Shown here: in pieces, positions 60,263-64,000 of the stretch
Position numbering within the stretch: the first letter of the stretch is position 1
Layout of the letters: each line of letters begins with the position of its first letter
DNA from: Hofstenia miamia
Taxonomy: Eukaryota; Xenacoelomorpha; Acoela; Hofsteniidae
Direction of reading: 5' to 3'
DNA: 64,000 nucleotides
Assembly (NCBI GenBank): GCA_900660155.1
Contig: CABFPE010000758.1
Coordinates: 280,693-344,692, forward strand
Program-made: the position numbers and the translations under genes
The notes under the pieces: model-generated
Told to the model about the DNA's origin: nothing
Database searches by the model: none
Seen by the model: the letters and a program-made list of their open reading frames with translations, nothing else

Positions 60263-61978
60263 TTTAAATGTGGTGACTCGTTTTCTGTCAAATCTACTAA
60301 TAATGTGTCAGTAGAGGATGTAGCAGGCTCATCAACTAAGAAACCCTCACCTTCGGCAACAATTTGAATCTTTGCTTTACAGTTAGATTTAAAATGACCT
60401 TTCTTGCCACAGTGGAAACACCTCACTGAAGCCATGTTGAAATCTTTCTTTAGAATGGTCTTCTTAGGCTCCTGTTTTACATTGGTTCCAGATAATTCAT
60501 AAAGATCTTTGTCAATTCGATTAGAATTATAGATCATGTATACTACACTAATCGCCTTTCGTATGATATTGTTCAAACTCTCTTCTGGGTTGCATTTCAT
60601 TTCCAGTTGACTACGGATTGAAGGAGGGAACCCTCTACAGATATACAAGAAAAGGTCATGCTTAGAGTATTCAGGAGACAGACTACTTAATCGAAAAAGT
60701 CTTTCGACCTGCGTGATGTAATTACGAATATCGTCGCCCTGCTTAAAAGACATATCACAAAGCAGTGTCTTGTATTGGTGTTTTATATGAGGAGCCCTGT
60801 AGTGATCCTCAAAAAATCCGACTAACAGTTGATAGTCAGTCTTGATATTCTGATCCAACATCATGTATTGGTTGTATGCTAGCCCACTCAAATACAGTGG
60901 AAATTGTGATACCGCGTCTTCTTGAGATGTCTTATATTGTTTCATGTGAAGCTTGAACAGAAAAAACACTCCTCAAAGGATTGCAAAACTGCATCGATTT
61001 GTCTGGGAGTCTCAAAAGGGAGAATTGAATGACAAAATCGGGGTTGCTTATCTGAGGTGGTACCATTTAGCGGGCTCATCACATCAGTAATATGTTCTTT
61101 TGCAGTAGTTACTGCAGAAGTGCAAAGTGGCTGCACATGAACAGGAGGAATGAAATCGCTCAGAGGGGTAGCAACTGTGGCAATGGATGCTTGTGTAAAT
61201 GTAGGATTAGACGACACAAACGAATTGATGCAAGATGACACTGAATTGGGGGAATCATCATCTTACTTTCATCACACTGTGAAGATCTTGGTGCATTCAA
61301 AAGAACAGGGGTTGAATTTCTACCTCCTCCAGATTGAATCATCTGTGCCAGCTGATCAGTGATCCTCTCAGCCAAATCCCCTAAAGCTTCATTTAGTGTG
61401 GCATGAGTAACAAATTCGCCAATGGGAACCTTTAAGAGATTATCTTCTTCTGACCTAGCCATCTGGGTTTTTAACTCATGAATTTGCAACTCCAATGCAA
61501 CAGTAGACTCTAGCATTCGCATTTCCATCTTCTGGTATGCAACATGTTGAGTATTAAGTTTGGCTTGGAGAGATTCAACCTGACACTCACTATCCATTCT
61601 CATAGCTACTTGCTGCAATAATGCGTCTTTCAGGTGCTCAATTTCCATCTGTTGAGTATCAAAACGTGGCAAGGAGTTCATCACATTATCACCACGATTA
61701 TTGGGACGGAATGGAATGGGAGGAGCATTTTGCATATTCAAAGCTCTGCAAAGCCGTCACTGGATGTTGGGGCTGCTAGTACCCTCGTGTGGATATGGGC
61801 TAGTTGATGCAAGATGATCTTGATGTTGAGACGTTTGGGTAGGAGAAGTCAGAGGACAGAAATTTAACAACGATCCAACGGTGCTAGGGGCAACGTCCTG
61901 GTTGCCAACGCTTACACAGGGGACACTTGGAGGAGTCCCAAAAGTAGGAGAATAAGTAACTGTATAATTTGAATCCAT
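60259..61978 (-). pseudogene. gag: Copy C Gag region (fossil)
   Basis: ATG at 61976-61978. It has the same plan as copies A and B: Ser/Pro-rich start, coiled coil, capsid-like part (60500-60969) and CCHC knuckle (C-F-H-C-G-K-K-G-H-F-K-S-N-C, about 60380-60425). A few breaks. Stop directly after the slippery heptamer. Confidence 0.8.
60262..60268 (-). promoter_or_regulatory. Probable -1 frameshift site, Gag-Pol junction, copy C
   Basis: T TTA AAT followed by TGA in the Gag frame; pol continues in the -1 frame. The stop codon differs from copy B (TAA) while the heptamer is kept. Confidence 0.6.
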
Positions 61979-62391
61979 TAATCAACAAGAACAATAACAA
62001 GAAATAATAACTATGATAACAGACATCTGGGAGCACTTCCCAACTACAGAAGAAACACACAGCTCATAAAAATCACAGAATCCAAACCCAAATGTGGGAT
62101 TACAGCAGCGCTTGGTAATAAATCCAACACATAAAGCACTGAGACAAAAAGCAGAATTGTAAAAAGTAAAACACAAACATAAACTAAGCAGAACACTTAA
62201 AAATCGTGATCGCCCTTCCAATGGAGAGAAAAAGGATCTGTATACATCAGTTGATAGATTTGCACTGAAATCCAATTGCTGTCAGGGGAAACAACTATCC
62301 CAGCTGACAAGCACCAAAGCTAAACCAAAACCAAATCCAAACCATCAAAAGAGACAACTGAGAATATGAAATATGTTGTTATCACGTCAGC
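61979..62391 (-). other. Copy C leader
   Basis: Untranslated leader, over 90% identical to those of copies A and B. Confidence 0.5.
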
Positions 62392-62409
62392 GTCCTGTCA
62401 TGGTTGCCA
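62392..62409 (-). promoter_or_regulatory. Copy C primer binding site (tRNA-Arg type)
   Basis: The minus strand reads TGGCAACCATGACAGGAC and directly adjoins LTR D. Confidence 0.8.
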
Positions 62410-63374
62410 TGTAGAATCGCGGGCTGTAATTGTACTATAAAACTAATTGACTCTGCAGAAGGTTTACCATAGAAAATGACAGCCCTGATTCTGGGAGAAC
62501 AGGGAAAATGACAGCCCCGATTCTGGGAAAACAGGTAAAAAGAGAACAAACTAATATAAACATTGGTAATGCATCCAAGTATTTGATACTTTAGGTAACT
62601 TCGAGATGACCAACTCACATGGCTTCCAGCTGAAGCGAAGTCTTTAGAAACAGTTTAGTGCTCAACTTAGTGCATGGTGCTACCCTATTTGTCTCACTTA
62701 TTAATTTCTATCTCATAGCAAAAATAAACATCTCATTTTCATTGTTAGTTCTCAGCTCACTAAATAATAGTCTGTAATTGCAAGACATTCGTGCTAGCCA
62801 ATGGCATGGTATCATCACAGTGTCCTAAAATATAAGTGCATGTACGTGTTGAATATTAAATGAGAGATTTATTATTTCCTTAACCGTACCTGTATCTGTA
62901 ACTTAATGAGTCCACAATTTGGGCTGGGAAGATCTGATGATCACCAGGAGCTACGTGTCGCCCTGTACTTTAAGAAAGCACTCCCAAATTGTCACTGAGC
63001 TTAAGCAATTATATTCATAATCAAAAAATAATAAATAAAGTAACGGAGAGAAAAGTAGACAGTAATTGAAGATAGATAAAATCTATTAACCTTTCTCAAC
63101 AGTGTTCCTCAATTTATAAACTTTCAAAACAATAAATAACTACCTGTCTTAGTTTACAATCACAGTTAATCATTAGCTATTCATGTTATCGATTTCCCTC
63201 GCAAATCAAATTCAATTTGAGCAACATGTTTAGCAACATTGAGGGGACATGAGTTCTTTCGTAAACCTGAGCTCAAAATAACGAAATAAAATAACCCTTA
63301 CGTCATGATGACGTTAATACAAAGAAAAAATAAAAATAAATAATAATCACGAAATTTCCCTGAGTGACTCTACA
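62410..63374 (-). repeat. LTR D (5' LTR of copy C, 3' LTR of copy E)
   Basis: 965 bp, the longest LTR of the array: plus strand TGTAGAATCGCGGG...GAGTGACTCTACA. TATA word 63112-63118, CRE-like pair 63299-63316, AATAAA on the minus strand near 62869. Two copies of the GACAGCCC...GATTCTGGG segment (62478, 62509). Groups with LTR A. Confidence 0.92.
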
Positions 63375-63387
63375 CGCCCCCCTTTGC
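63375..63387 (-). promoter_or_regulatory. Copy E polypurine tract
   Basis: On the minus strand GCAAAGGGGGGCG lies directly before the LTR start TGTAGAGTC, the standard position for plus-strand priming. Confidence 0.75.
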
Positions 63388-64000
63388 TCAAATTAATTTG
63401 GCGGCAACAGGTGGAGAGTAGGACCTGACACTATATGTTGAGTGGCCATCACCATTTCCATCGCCAATTCACCTTCCCATTGTTCTAATTCAGCATATTG
63501 TGGCTCACGGGATAATTGCATTAAGACCTCTCTCTGCATTACAATTTCGTCTTTCAGCTTAAAATAGTGGATTGTCGGCAACCGGTTGCTGATGGGACAA
63601 TTCTTCCTTAAGTTGTTTAAGCAACAAGTGAAGGTGTCATGAAATCTTTAGTAGAGGCGAAATCCTTTCATAGCAATCATTAATGTCATTAATGCGTCTG
63701 TGTCAGATGTATGAGCATCCTCAGATCAGATCCTGGTGTCGGGATAGAAATGTTCAAACACATCTTGCAATGACCCCATCTGGGTCGCATGGTCCATGAA
63801 TAAAGAGCAAAACTCCTGTACCTGACTTAGCGTCATCTCATCGGGATCAGAAACATCATCATGGAGCATTGTGATTATTTCAATATGTTTTGTCACATTG
63901 TAATATCTTGTGGTCGTTTCTACCTTATTGATCCACATAAGGTCCCCAGCAGATTGAAAGAGAATTAACACTCGAGGGTCAGTGGTTCACATGGTTTCAT
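63388..64000 (-). pseudogene. Copy E ORF3, exonuclease motifs II and III (runs off window)
   Basis: The minus strand reads L-I-L-F-Q-S-A-G-D-L-M-W-I (Asp at 63942-63944, motif II), then R-Y-Y-N-V-T-K-H-I-E-I-I, S-L-Q-D-V-F-E-H-F-Y-P-D-T, and A-H-T-S-D-T-D-A-L-M-T-L-M (His 63711-63713, Asp 63696-63698, motif III). TREX1 has the same order: a G-D motif, then S-L-G-S-I-Y, then S-H-T-A-E-G-D-V. The tail after motif III (63393-63581) is Glu/Met-rich and ends near the polypurine tract. Only the C-terminal part of the copy is in the window; it has a few breaks. Confidence 0.75.

Larger units (their letters stand above)
34701..64000 (-). mobile_element. Head-to-tail Ty3/Gypsy array: copies A, B, C and start of E
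   Basis: LTR sequence recurs at 34701, 43304, 52828 and 62410. Between consecutive LTRs lies one minus-strand interior (A 35633-43303, B about 44176-52827, C about 53591-62409), and copy E begins at 63375 and runs out of the window. Neighbouring copies share a single LTR; there is no host DNA between them. Interiors are 90-98% alike by eye. This arrangement is expected from unequal recombination between LTRs or from a tandem duplication. The copies are fossils to varying degrees: A looks the most complete in pol, B and C have several breaks each, and ORF3 is incomplete in all. Confidence 0.88.

Overview
This is eukaryotic DNA, AT-rich and dominated by retroelements. It looks like an invertebrate animal genome: introns, metazoan-type Ty3/Gypsy elements, a hAT transposon, and a primer site matching an animal arginine tRNA. 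The species cannot be named from the sequence. No host gene is identified with confidence.

Layout. (1) 1-9565: AT-rich DNA with one orphan membrane-protein ORF (684-1208), a weak candidate exon on the minus strand (2029-2244), a decayed hAT transposon (3340-5018) whose short intron is bounded by inverted repeats, and a small tandem repeat with a tRNA-like T-arm (7278-7770). (2) 9566-33129: an old plus-strand Ty3/Gypsy element (element 1) with its own LTR pair. Nested inside it are a solo LTR (14353-15552), a full-span minus-strand element (element 2, 16410-27899, with a CTTG target duplication), a reduced plus-strand copy (element 3, 29141 to about 30400), and an RT-RNase H fragment (25665-27013) inside element 2's right LTR. 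(3) 33130-34700: AT-rich spacer. (4) 34701-64000: a head-to-tail, minus-strand array of a younger, related Gypsy family. Copies A, B and C and the start of copy E share their LTRs.

All these Gypsy lineages have the same plan: Gag (coiled coil, then a CCHC zinc knuckle), Pol (protease, RT, RNase H, integrase with a GPY/F-like tail) and a long third ORF in the position where retroviruses carry env. Gag and Pol are linked by a probable -1 frameshift in copies B and C. A tRNA-Arg-type primer binding site directly abuts the LTR in each lineage.

The main discovery candidate is ORF3. It has no signal peptide or membrane anchor. Its C-terminal part carries the motif set of a DEDDh 3'-5' exonuclease, most like TREX proteins: D-x-E, a later G-D, then H-x4-D after a Ser-Leu helix. 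The H-x4-D signature is present in element 2 and in the array, and the D-x-E in element 1 and in the array, so the domain predates the split of these lineages. Every copy seen here is incomplete in ORF3. Copy A's pol frame is open throughout.

Two sequence gaps (4853 and 15176-15187) are flanked by near-identical 165-bp and 297-bp duplications that look like assembly artefacts.
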